56,472 nucleotides of DNA from Embleya sp040605455 (GTDB lineage Bacteria; Actinomycetota; Actinomycetes; Streptomycetales; Streptomycetaceae). Positions 50,107-56,472 of this stretch are shown piece by piece; the first letter of the stretch is position 1; every line of letters begins with the position of its first letter. The DNA lies in the NCBI RefSeq assembly GCF_040605455.1, contig NZ_JBEXCV010000047.1:1-56472 (forward strand), read 5' to 3'. Below the pieces are notes generated by a model, which made no database searches, was not told the DNA's origin, and saw nothing but the letters and a program-made list of their open reading frames with translations. The translations under genes and the position numbers were made by a program.

Positions 50107-50790
50107 ATGACCGACGTGATCATCCTGCACGGTGCCTGGCATCAACCGGCTCACTACGATGACCTGGTCGGGCTGCTGCGTTCCCGAAATCTGAGTGTGG
50201 AAGTGCCCGACCTCTACGAGCTGTCGCTGGTCGACAGCACCGCCCTGGTCGAGGACATCGTCACCGCCTCCGAGCAGCCTCCGCTGGTGCTCGGGCACTC
50301 TTTCGGAGGTGTGACCGCCGGAACGGTCCGTGGCGCGGCAGGACTGATCTTCCTGGCCGGTTGGCTTCTCGATGTCGGTGAATCTCCCGCACGGCTCCTC
50401 GAAGAAGTCGCGAAGGAAACCGGTGCCCCCGCCGAAGGGCTGCTCGCTGCCCTCGACGACAACGGGCGGCTTCGACTCGATCCCGCAGATGCTCGAAAGA
50501 ACCTCTACGGCGACGTCGACGAACCAGTGGCTACCCGCGCAATCGAGCTGCTGCGTCCGGAACCGCCCTCGATCTTTGGGGCCATACCGAGCCACGTGAG
50601 CTGGCGCGACACACCCTCCGTCTATGTTGCCGCCCGCGACGACCGTGCCATCGCAGCTCCACTGGTCAGCCGCTTCGCGGCCCGTTGCTCGGCCTCGGAG
50701 ATATGGGAGACCAGCCACTCGCCATACCTGAGCCGGCCCGCGGCTGTCGCCGATCTCATTCACCGACAGCGACGAAACGCGAGTCGTTGA
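50107..50790 (+). CDS. Alpha/beta hydrolase (esterase/HNL-like)
   Basis: A 227-aa hydrolase. The N-terminal oxyanion motif is VIILHGAWHQPAHYDDLVGL (H-G-A-W-H). The nucleophile elbow is PPLVLGHSFGGVTAGTVRGA (G-H-S-F-G-G, Ser near residue 68). The probable acid lies in YVAARDDRAIAAPLV, and the catalytic His in WETSHSPYLSRPAAVADL. This is the pattern of plant-type hydroxynitrile-lyase/methylesterase-like bacterial hydrolases. There is no signal peptide, so it is cytoplasmic; the substrate is unknown. It stands alone, and 49865-50106 upstream shows no gene. Confidence 0.9.
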   Translation: MTDVIILHGAWHQPAHYDDLVGLLRSRNLSVEVPDLYELSLVDSTALVEDIVTASEQPPLVLGHSFGGVTAGTVRGAAGLIFLAGWLLDVGESPARLLEEVAKETGAPAEGLLAALDDNGRLRLDPADARKNLYGDVDEPVATRAIELLRPEPPSIFGAIPSHVSWRDTPSVYVAARDDRAIAAPLVSRFAARCSASEIWETSHSPYLSRPAAVADLIHRQRRNASR

Positions 50791-50799
50791 CCAACCCGT

Positions 50800-51120
50800 C
50801 CGTGCGAATTCGACGTCTGCGACACCGCGCCGAAGCACGCGCACGCCGCGCACCCACCCTTCGTCGGTTGCTCGGGCTCGGGACGCGGGCATGACGGTTG
50901 ACGGTGTTCAGCGCCGGTTGCAGGCAGCGGGCGCAGTCCGGTGGGCGGACGCCTTGGTCGAGCAGGGCGTGCACCTGATGCCGGCGTTCCCGGGTGGTTT
51001 CCTCGCGGACACGGGCCTGGGAAGGTGGTCCGCATTGCGCCCGGCAGCCGGTGTGCGCGTGGACCTCCTTTGGGGACAGCCTCGCCGACGTTGTGCCATG
51101 GGTGCCGGCGGTCGGTGAGC
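50800..51120 (-). pseudogene. ISL3-family transposase relic
   Basis: Reading the minus strand, one frame gives LTDRRHPWHNVGEAVPKGGP and another, after a frameshift, TRERRHQVHALLDQGVRPPD then LNTVNRHAR. Streptomyces ISL3-type transposases contain VADRWHLWHNLAEAVEKxVxxH followed by TRERYxxVxxLLxxGxSLxxIARxLxLxxxTVRRFAR, in this order. Two frames and no complete domain show decay. No terminal repeats are found. The rest of 50791-51213 has no gene. Confidence 0.65.
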
Positions 51121-51213
51121 GGCCCAGGGCCGTGGCCTGCCGGACGTCGGCCATCCGCGCGGTGGTCTCGTCGTGTTCGCGGGGCAGCCCGCCCAGCGCC
51201 GTGCTCAAGGTCC

Positions 51214-51362
51214 GTCAACGCGAGGATCGACGCCGAGGTCCGCCGGCTGTGGCAGCCCCAGGTCCGCCGCCGGGTCGAGCAGCGCGAGGCCGCCACCGGC
51301 GGCGTCATCGTCGAGACCAGCGCCAGGTCCGGGTTCTCGTCGGCGGCCGATGCGGCCGCCGT
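51214..51362 (+). pseudogene. Internal fragment of telomere terminal protein Tpg
   Basis: The frame reads VNARIDAEVRRLWQPQVRRR, VEQREAATGGVIVETSARSG, FSSAADAAA. Tpg proteins of linear actinomycete replicons carry R-x-E-x-E-V-R/K-x-R-W-Q-P-Q-V-R-x-R and the text T-G-G-I/V-V-I-E-T-R-A-R-F-G-F directly before the point where the fragment at 39241-39405 begins. This piece has no start and stops matching right after GFSSAA. The 51363-51445 gap holds no gene. Confidence 0.6.
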
Positions 51363-51445
51363 GGCTCTTGGGCCGTGTCTTGGGCGTGGTCCCTGGCGTC
51401 CTCATGTCAAGATCCGTTTGGCGGCGCTGGGTCGCTACGTGACAT

Positions 51446-51670
51446 TTGGAGCGGACATGTCCAACCGGCCAAAGCGGCACGGTGAAGTTCTTCGACGACG
51501 AGAAGGGGTTCGGCTTCATCACTCCGCAGGGGGGCGGCGACGACCTCTTCGTGCACTTCAAAGCCATCGAGTCCGATGGTTTCAAGTCCCTCAAGGAAGG
51601 CCGGCCTGTCTCGTTCATTGCCGAGAAGGGGGAGAAGGGCATGCAGGCGGCGCAGGTCCGCCCGGAGTAG
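51446..51670 (+). CDS. Cold-shock protein (CspA family) with a probable +1 indel at its 5' end
   Basis: The cold-shock fold is complete from SGTVKFFDDEKGFGFITPQ (RNP-1) through DDLFVHFKAIESDGFKSLKE (RNP-2 with F-V-H-F) to GMQAAQVRPE; 74 codons if the TTG at 51446 is used. That TTG has no ribosome binding site. GGAG six bases before an ATG at 51457 instead points to MSNR, which would read MSNRQSGTVKFF if one C were removed from the CC at 51469-51470. As it stands the ATG frame is +1 out. The variant resembles the CapB/CspA-like type common in proteobacteria, with F in place of the usual W in K-W-F. These proteins bind single-stranded RNA and DNA. A strong terminator follows. Confidence 0.75.
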   Translation: MERTCPTGQSGTVKFFDDEKGFGFITPQGGGDDLFVHFKAIESDGFKSLKEGRPVSFIAEKGEKGMQAAQVRPE

Positions 51671-51684
51671 CCCGCTTGCGGGCC

Positions 51685-51723
51685 GAGTGCCGTGGTCGGC
51701 GAAACTCGCCGACCACGGCACTC
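51685..51723. terminator. Very strong hairpin terminator after the cold-shock gene
   Basis: GAGTGCCGTGGTCGGCGA (51685-51702), loop AAC, and the perfect complement at 51706-51723: an 18-bp stem 14 bases after the cold-shock stop. It lies between two converging genes and may serve both. Confidence 0.85.
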
Positions 51724-51752
51724 GCCCACACGTGCGTCGGGGCGCGGCTCGG

Positions 51753-52003
51753 TCAGGCGAGGCGGCCGATGTGGATGACGACGATGGTCAAGGTGGCGTC
51801 GGTGATCTCGTACATCACGCGGTAGCGGCCTACGTGCATGCGCCGCAGGTCGGGGGAGCCGTACTCGAAGGTGCCGTCCGGGCGCGGGTCGTGGGCGAGG
51901 AGGTCGACGGCGTCCATGAGCTGTCGCAGCCGTCGGGGTCGTCCTTGAGGAAGCGGGCGGCCGTGTCGATCGCCGCCCCGTCCCAGACGATCGCGTACCT
52001 CAA
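51753..52003 (-). pseudogene. RelE/ParE-type toxin with a one-base deletion
   Basis: The start frame (TTG 52003) reads RYAIVWDGAAIDTAARFLKD, then DPDG. One base is missing near 51930, and the remaining text is in the next frame: LRQLMDAVDLLAHDPRPDGT, FEYGSPDLRRMHVGRYRVMY, EITDATLTIVVIHIGRLA and stop. Restoring one base gives a normal 83-residue ParE/RelE fold with the Arg-rich RRMHVGRYRVMYEI strand. The gene span, 251 bases, is one short of a multiple of three. The antitoxin stop overlaps its start, as usual in such modules. Inactive as read, or a sequencing error. Confidence 0.72.
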
Positions 52004-52107
52004 GCGCGGTCCAGCCCGAGCCGGGAACGCACTTCGTCGTGCGGCACGCCTGTGGTGGCGTGCTCCGCCTGCCGGGCGCGGTGGACGGCGAATCCGGCGG
52101 TGGCCAC
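52000..52107 (-). pseudogene. C-terminal fragment of the cognate antitoxin
   Basis: Thirty-five codons, VATAGFAVHRARQAEHATTG, VPHDEVRSRLGLDRA and stop. The DEVRxRLGL ending is typical of antitoxins that pair with RelE/ParE toxins, and the stop overlaps the toxin start by three bases. The N-terminal DNA-binding part is absent: the previous gene ends only 30 bases upstream. Probably truncated by a deletion. Confidence 0.5.
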
Positions 52108-52137
52108 AGCGACTCCGGGCCGGGCGTGGATCCCGGC

Positions 52138-53298
52138 TCAGTCTGTGTCCGTCGCTGCCAGGACGGCCAGCCTGCGGCGATCCGGGGACAAGGCCGCGAT
52201 GCCGTAGTCGTGCCCGACTTCGTTGTGGAACCACTCTGCTCCGGAAGCGAAGCGGAACCATGTGGTGCCGCGGGCGAGGGTCTCCACCTCGTCCGCACTA
52301 GCGTCGTGCGCCGCACCGGACAGGCCGGCCACTGAGCACCAGGCGGCGAACCGGCCGTATGCGCCGTACGAGGGCGGCCCGTACATGCCTCCCGTCGACG
52401 CCGTGGAGAACAGGATCGGCCACACGTCGTCGAGGGTGCTGACACCGATCTCGAAACGGCCTTCAGGGCCGAGTCCTTCGACGCAGCCCATGGGCAGCGA
52501 GGGCAGCAGCGCGGGCACGTCGCCGGGCTCGACCGGCTTGTCGAGGCGGAAGACCCACGCCTCGGAGCAGCCCCAGTTTCCGGCCTCGCCAGCGGCCACG
52601 ATCGCCTGGTACTCCGCGGAGGTGGCCGCATTGCGCAGGTGTGACGGTTCGGCCGTGCGGGGCATCGGCGGATCCACGCGTTTCTCGGCGGGGGGTCCTG
52701 AGATGCCGCCACTCCATGACATGCCGCGTGCGTGGTACTCGGGGAACGACCACGCGATCTCGAAGTCGCGCCGCTCCGTGGGCAGCCAACGGAGCGGCGT
52801 CCACGTCGAACACTGCCAACCGCGAAGCGTCCAAGAGTCGCCGGGAATGGCGTCCCGCATGAGCAGTTCGTGGAAGAGGCAGTCGCGCAGTTCGTGGAGG
52901 TTGTCCCAGACGGACCTGTCGAAGACGGTGCGCTCCAGCGTCTCGTACGACTGGCACGCGACGAGCATCGATGCGATGTGGCGCGGTGCCGGGGACCCCC
53001 CGCCCGCCCGCGGCGACGTCGTGCCGACCGTCGGGTAGGGGTACACCTCCCTGAGGAGTTGCAGGAGTTCTCCGACGCTTTCGGGCCCGGGTGTGGTGGC
53101 CAGTACTTGCGTGACCTGACCCAAGCACCTTTCGTGGTCGCGGGTTTGCTGCCGTACGGCGGCAAGACGGGTGAGCAGGGTCGAGCCCAGCTCGCGTACG
53201 AACCCCACGTCCCCTTGGGCGGCGCGGGGCTCAGCTGTCTCCCAGGTGAGGCGCCAGAGCTCTTCGTCTGTGGGTGGTACGTCGGCGGAGTTCTTCAT
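52138..53298 (-). CDS. DUF6183-like hypothetical protein
   Basis: A 386-aa cytoplasmic protein of an actinomycete-only family that I would place in DUF6183. It opens with a helical segment (DEELWRLTWETAEPRAAQGD, LGSTLLTRLAAVRQQTRDHE, VTQVLATTPGPESVGELLQL). A middle region with paired Cys/His (LVACQSYETLERTVFD, LRDCLFHELLMRDAIPGDSW) follows. A beta-rich end (EAWVFRLDKPVEPGDVPALL, GMYGPPSYGAYGRFAAWCSV, HDYGIAALSPDRRRLAVL) completes it. No catalytic motif is known. ATG 53298 is chosen (MKNSADVPPT). A decayed second copy of its 3' end lies at the other side of the window (1840-1980). Confidence 0.7.
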   Translation of the reverse strand: MKNSADVPPTDEELWRLTWETAEPRAAQGDVGFVRELGSTLLTRLAAVRQQTRDHERCLGQVTQVLATTPGPESVGELLQLLREVYPYPTVGTTSPRAGGGSPAPRHIASMLVACQSYETLERTVFDRSVWDNLHELRDCLFHELLMRDAIPGDSWTLRGWQCSTWTPLRWLPTERRDFEIAWSFPEYHARGMSWSGGISGPPAEKRVDPPMPRTAEPSHLRNAATSAEYQAIVAAGEAGNWGCSEAWVFRLDKPVEPGDVPALLPSLPMGCVEGLGPEGRFEIGVSTLDDVWPILFSTASTGGMYGPPSYGAYGRFAAWCSVAGLSGAAHDASADEVETLARGTTWFRFASGAEWFHNEVGHDYGIAALSPDRRRLAVLAATDTD

Positions 53299-53375
53299 GC
53301 GGTTGTGTCTAGTACACCTCCAGGTGGGTCCGCTCGGATTATCCAGAGCGCGCGGCATCCGTGGCGCTCGCCACG

Positions 53376-53498
53376 TCAGGGTCCCGGACGGAACGCGGGG
53401 TGGTCGACGAGGTGGGCGGCGGTCTGCCGGGTGAGCCGGCACACCGGGGAGGTGAGCGGGTTGGTGCCGTAGTGGACCGCGACCGCGACGGTGCGCAT
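53376..53498 (-). CDS. Very small hypothetical protein or gene tail
   Basis: A 40-codon frame, MRTVAVAVHYGTNPLTSPVC, RLTRQTAAHLVDHPAFRPGP and stop, in which every third codon position is G or C. This is striking, so it was under coding selection. It may be a small gene or the tail of a truncated one. No family is known to me. The rest of 53299-53648 has nothing else. Confidence 0.4.
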   Translation of the reverse strand: MRTVAVAVHYGTNPLTSPVCRLTRQTAAHLVDHPAFRPGP

Positions 53499-53648
53499 GG
53501 GCCGGCCCCTACCGAGTTGTTCGACGCCCATTTGGCGCCGCCGGACGTCGACACGGCTCTTCCGGATGTGCGGTCCGTTCGGGACGATTGCCGGGTGTCC
53601 GTTGACGGAGGATCTTCGCGGGGAGGGCCCGGCGGGTCGGGGCTTTCG

Positions 53649-53870
53649 ATGGTGAGTACGGATATCGTTCCGTTGCCGGAACGGTTCGGCTGGTGGGCGG
53701 AGTTGGTCGGCCGGCAGGTCATGCCGGTGTCCATCTGTTCTCACAAGGCCGCGTTCCGCGGTCACGTCGAGGCCGTGGAGACGCCGGATACCCAGGTGGC
53801 GGCCTTCAGGTTCTCGCCGATGACGGCCCGCCGCTCCGCCGTGCAGATCCGCCGACACGACCCCGAGTGC
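53649..53870 (+). pseudogene. N-terminal fragment of an AraC-type regulator
   Basis: The frame reads MVSTDIVPLPERFGWWAELV, GRQVMPVSICSHKAAFRGHV, EAVETPDTQVAAFRFSPMTA, RRSAVQIRRHDPE. It matches the AraC_binding_2 sensor domain that opens many streptomycete AraC regulators (R-F-x-W-W-x-x-L-V, F-R-A/G, S-P-M/L-x-x-R-R-T/S). The sensor core and the DNA-binding domain are missing; the sequence then runs into the 3' end of the convergent XRE gene. Confidence 0.6.
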
Positions 53871-53911
53871 TGGAGGAGTTCCTCGGCGGCTTCCCGGGCC
53901 CGTGCCACCTG

Positions 53912-54811
53912 TCAGGGCTGCCGAGTCGACGGTTTACTCGGGGATTCCGTGTCCCGCTCTCGCCCGGTCGTGGCGGTCCAGGCGGCGAGGAGTTTGAGGC
54001 CGTCCTCTGCGGGGGTTCCGGGGGGTGCGCTGTAGACGACCACGCTCAGGCCGCTTTCATCCGGCAGGCTCATGGTCTCCTGGTCGAGTTCCATGTCGCC
54101 GACGAGTGGGTGGTGGAGGCGTTTCGTGCTGTCGCGGAAGACGTACACGTCGTGGGATCCCCACATCACGCGGAAGGCGTCGCTGCGGGTGGACAGCTCG
54201 CCGATCAGGTTTGACAGCTCCCGGTCGTAGGGGTTCTTCCCCGCCTCGACGCGCAGCGCGCCCACGGCGAAGCGGGCCATCCGCTCCCAGTCGGTGTAGA
54301 ACCGCGTGGCCGCGGCGTTGAGGAACGCGAACCGGGCGACGTTCGCCCCGCAGGTCGGGTCGTCGTACATCTGCGAGTACAGGGCCCTGCCCAACGGGTT
54401 GGCGGTCAGCGTGTCGAGGCGGTTGTTCATCACGTACGCCGGCAGTTCCGGCATCCTCTCGACGATCCGCGCCACGCTCGGCCGCACCGTCGGCCCCACC
54501 GCCCGCTGCTTCGCCCGCGCCCCGGGCGCCGGGCCCGCGGCGCGGGCGAGGTCGTACAGGTACATGCGCTCGGTGTCATCCAGTCGCAGGGCCCGGGCGA
54601 GGGCGTCCAGCACGCTGTCGGAGACACCTTTGAGGTTGCCGCGCTCCAGGCGCGTGTAGTACTCGACACTCACCCCGGCGAGCGCGGCGACCTCACCCCT
54701 GCGCAGACCGGACACCCGCCGCCGACCGTACTCCGGCAAACCCGCCTGCCCAGGAGTGATCCGGTCGCGCCGAGAACGGAGGAATGCGCCGACCACGTCC
54801 CGGTTGTCCAT
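53912..54811 (-). CDS. XRE-family regulator with MmyB ligand-binding domain
   Basis: A 299-aa regulator. The N-terminal XRE helix-turn-helix spans about residues 8-80 (VVGAFLRSRRDRITPGQAGL, RRVSGLRRGEVAALAGVSVE, YYTRLERGNLKGVSDSVLDA). The C-terminal MmyB PAS-like domain, which binds fatty-acid-like ligands, spans about 105-270 (ERMPELPAYVMNNRLDTLTA, NLIGELSTRSDAFRVMWGSH, KRLHHPLVGDMELDQETM). Regulators of this type sit divergently from one redox or detoxification gene, here the NTF2-like gene 213 bp away. ATG 54811 gives MDNRDVVGAF, the usual opening. A truncated relative of its C-terminal part lies at 23864-24640. Confidence 0.92.
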   Translation of the reverse strand: MDNRDVVGAFLRSRRDRITPGQAGLPEYGRRRVSGLRRGEVAALAGVSVEYYTRLERGNLKGVSDSVLDALARALRLDDTERMYLYDLARAAGPAPGARAKQRAVGPTVRPSVARIVERMPELPAYVMNNRLDTLTANPLGRALYSQMYDDPTCGANVARFAFLNAAATRFYTDWERMARFAVGALRVEAGKNPYDRELSNLIGELSTRSDAFRVMWGSHDVYVFRDSTKRLHHPLVGDMELDQETMSLPDESGLSVVVYSAPPGTPAEDGLKLLAAWTATTGRERDTESPSKPSTRQP

Positions 54812-55024
54812 CAGCCCAGGATAGGCAGACGGCGCGACGGGTGGGGGTCCCTGCCGGTACCCCTCACAGCGCGGACTCCCTGCTCTCGGCCGTCTCCCGT
54901 TGCATGGTCCTCGTTCCCCTCGGGGCTCGGCCGGCGCGACGAGAAACGGCGCCCCGGTCGACCTTTCTCGTACCGAGTTCCACATGAGGGCTCAAGCACC
55001 GAACAAGACCGAAAGGCACACAAG

Positions 55025-55459
55025 ATGAGCAACCGGATCGAGACTGCGACGGAGAGCCCCACGGATGTCGTGCGGGGGCTGTATGAGGCGCTGCGCAAGG
55101 GCGACGTGCCGGGTGTCCTGGCGAAGCTCGCTCCCGGGGTGATCGTCGACGAACCGAACCAACTCCCCTACGGTGGTGTGCACCGGGGCCGCGAGGTGTT
55201 CGTGCAGTCGATCCTGGGCGTGATGATGGGCTACGCAGACGTCGCCATCACCGATGCCCAGGTGTTCGAGGGCCCGGCCGGTGCCGTCGGAATCCTCACC
55301 GGAACGCTCACGGCCCACACCACCGGTGAGGAGTTTGCGCTGACCACGGTCGAAATCCACCAGGTCGAGGACGGCACGGTGCGCAAGATCGACGTCTACC
55401 TCAAGAACCCCCACGAACTCGCCGCGTTCTACGTGCGTGCCGAGGCGGGCACCCGCTGA
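55025..55459 (+). CDS. SnoaL/NTF2-like family protein
   Basis: A 144-aa cone-shaped alpha+beta barrel protein: SPTDVVRGLYEALRKGDVPG, VLAKLAPGVIVDEPNQLPYG, GVHRGREVFVQSILGVMMGY, TVEIHQVEDGTVRKIDVYLK. It is the SnoaL-like 'nuclear transport factor 2' group, which includes isomerases, cyclases and ligand-binding proteins; catalytic Asp/His residues are not certain. It is divergent from the MmyB-type regulator, which probably controls it in response to a hydrophobic small molecule. Confidence 0.88.
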   Translation: MSNRIETATESPTDVVRGLYEALRKGDVPGVLAKLAPGVIVDEPNQLPYGGVHRGREVFVQSILGVMMGYADVAITDAQVFEGPAGAVGILTGTLTAHTTGEEFALTTVEIHQVEDGTVRKIDVYLKNPHELAAFYVRAEAGTR

Positions 55460-55631
55460 CGACATCCGCGCTTCGCAGTCCGGCCGAGTTGCCTCGTGGC
55501 AGCGCGAGCAACTCGGCCGACTCGGGCCCGACGCAGGCGTCGCATCGACGGCCCCGGCCGGCACCGGCGATACCGCAGGCGGCCACTCCGACTGCGCGCA
55601 GCCACGCGCACGACACAGCGAAGGAAATATC

Positions 55632-55710
55632 ATGACCGGCACCTGGTTCATCACCGGCACCTCCTCGGGCTTCGGGCGACTGCCCACCGAACGCCTCCCG
55701 GCCCGGGCGT
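55632..55710 (+). pseudogene. First residues of a short-chain dehydrogenase
   Basis: ATG 55632 with AAGGAAAT upstream opens MTGTWFITGTSSGFGRLPTE, then RLPARAFVV. The T-G-T-S-S-G-F-G nucleotide-binding loop is the standard SDR start (compare xxWFITGTSSGFGRxLTERxLARGDxV). After about 26 codons the SDR text is lost. It probably was the target operon's next gene before truncation. The 55460-55631 gap shows nothing else. Confidence 0.6.
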
Positions 55711-55770
55711 TCGTCGTCGACCACGACGACAACGTCGTCCTCAAGGCCTCATCCAACGCCACACCGGTGC

Positions 55771-55926
55771 GACCTCGACGACGAAGCGGACCTCGATGTG
55801 TTCGACGACAAGGTGAACGTCCTCACGCCGGCCGAGCGGCTGACGGGTGTACGGGTGACGGAGGAACTCCTGTCAGGGGCGGAGTACTTGCTCGGCCACG
55901 TCCGGGAGGACCTCGCCGAGGAGTAG
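55771..55926 (+). pseudogene. Unassigned coding relic (C-terminal end)
   Basis: In a third frame after the SDR scrap the sequence reads DLDDEADLDVFDDKVNVLTP, AERLTGVRVTEELLSGAEYL, LGHVREDLAEE and a stop at 55924-55926. The acidic, helical, coding-like composition suggests the tail of a lost gene. I do not recognise the family. The remainder to 56092 is empty apart from the promoter region of the sigma factor gene. Confidence 0.35.
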
Positions 55927-56092
55927 GCCGGCCGCATGTGCCGAGGCCGCGGTCCTGCGACGCCGGGCCGCCGACCCGGACCACGAGGCGCACGGGAATC
56001 AATCCCGTATCCGCCCGGCTGGTTGCGTGTGTGTGGAGCCGCACGTCCGCCGCGTCTGCAACCCTTTCTTCGGTGGCGGTGTTCCACAGGTG

Positions 56093-56472
56093 ATGAGCGA
56101 CATGGCCGAGCAGTTGACCGATCTGCTGGCGGAGGATCTCGATGGCGGCTTCACGGAGCTGGTACGAGTCCACGCCAAAAGCGTGCACGCCTTTCTGCTG
56201 CGCGTTACCGGCTCGGCCGCCGAGGCGGACGATCTGGGACAGGACACGTTCCTGCGCGCGTACACGGCGCTGCAGGGGTACCCGCCCGAGCGACGGCGGG
56301 CCCTGAGCCCACGTGCGTGGCTGCTGACCATCGCCGCGAACGTCTGGCGAAATCATGTCCGCGCGAGCGTGCGCCGCCCGGTGTCCGCGATGCGCGTGGA
56401 CGATGCCCGGGACGCCTGGCCGGACGCGCGACCGGGGCCGGCGGAGCGGGCCCTGAACGCGGACGAGCGCAC
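56093..56472 (+). CDS. ECF sigma factor, 5' part (cut by the window end)
   Basis: 126 codons up to the end of the window. It opens MSDMAEQLTDLLAEDLDGGF and then carries sigma region 2: VHAKSVHAFLLRVTGSAAEA, DDLGQDTFLRAYTALQGYPP (the A-E-A-D-D-L-x-Q-D-T-F core-binding and -10 helix), and SPRAWLLTIAANVWRNHVRA. The linker begins with the Arg/Asp-rich text RVDDARDAWPDARPGPAERA. Region 4 lies beyond the window. ATG 56093 is preferred; an ATG at 56102 is in frame. It is a different ECF group from the SigJ-like factor at 3481. An anti-sigma factor would be expected downstream. Confidence 0.85.
   Translation, partial: MSDMAEQLTDLLAEDLDGGFTELVRVHAKSVHAFLLRVTGSAAEADDLGQDTFLRAYTALQGYPPERRRALSPRAWLLTIAANVWRNHVRASVRRPVSAMRVDDARDAWPDARPGPAERALNADER

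Noticed and set aside
1..56472. tRNA genes as integration sites for the integrase relics
   Set aside because: I saw no cloverleaf-like sequence near 45-47 kb or elsewhere, but I could not run a dedicated search.

Overview
The DNA is very GC-rich, with third codon positions that are nearly always G or C, frequent GTG and TTG starts, and gene families typical of actinomycetes: ECF41/SigJ sigma factor, MmyB-type XRE regulators, DUF574 methyltransferase, PAS/GAF/PP2C phosphatase, mycothiol-type DinB protein, and RICIN and beta/gamma-crystallin secreted proteins. The best guess is a Streptomyces-like organism (Streptomycetaceae). Relics of transposases, a tyrosine integrase and a telomere terminal protein (Tpg), with many half-genes, point to an accessory, probably subtelomeric arm of a linear chromosome. 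I see no tRNA, rRNA, CRISPR array or complete biosynthetic cluster.

Layout. 0-3 kb: two small secreted proteins, a relic of a DUF6183-like gene whose intact relative lies at 52.1-53.3 kb, and a DinB-family protein. 3.5-5.2 kb: an ECF41 sigma factor with its usual oxidoreductase/epimerase partner. 5.7-8.5 kb: two broken genes (esterase and LuxR/LAL regulator) and a barren stretch. 8.5-9.7 kb: divergent VOC protein and PadR regulator with paired palindromes between them. 10-21 kb: methyltransferase relic, CAP-domain surface protein, lipase-like hydrolase, membrane-anchored beta-propeller, lipoprotein, an unrecognised 498-aa protein and a secreted phospholipase/sphingomyelinase D-like enzyme. 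21.5-25.2 kb: a DUF1772, cupin and zinc alcohol dehydrogenase cluster next to a chimeric MmyB/DNA-ligase pseudogene and two small DUF4873-like proteins. 25.4-28.9 kb: PAS-PAS-GAF-PP2C phosphatase coupled to a small downstream gene, then a DUF574 methyltransferase. 29-33.3 kb: IS5, HAD and aldo/keto reductase relics, a VOC protein, an isochorismatase-like hydrolase with a GlxA-type regulator, and a DUF2871 membrane protein. 33.5-42.5 kb: LysR regulator, then two TetR-controlled efflux units (TetR/cupin/MFS and TetR/MFS/NAD(P)H-binding protein), each with clear operator repeats.

43-47.6 kb is the most distinctive block: a 652-aa protein with two tandem zeta-toxin-like kinase domains, then nucleotidyltransferase and aminoglycoside-phosphotransferase-like genes set among fragments of a tyrosine integrase. 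48-56.5 kb: a large secreted choice-of-anchor P protein, an alpha/beta hydrolase, an ISL3 transposase relic, a tpg fragment, a cold-shock gene with an apparent +1 indel after its start, a frameshifted RelE/ParE toxin with a truncated antitoxin, the DUF6183-like gene, an AraC relic, an MmyB-type XRE regulator divergent from an NTF2-like protein, SDR scraps, and the start of a second ECF sigma factor cut by the window end.

Working together: the clearest functional units are regulator/target pairs (sigma factor with NmrA-like protein; PadR with VOC; both TetR units; MmyB with NTF2-like; GlxA regulator with cysteine hydrolase) suited to sensing and removing small molecules, within a landscape of decaying mobile DNA.
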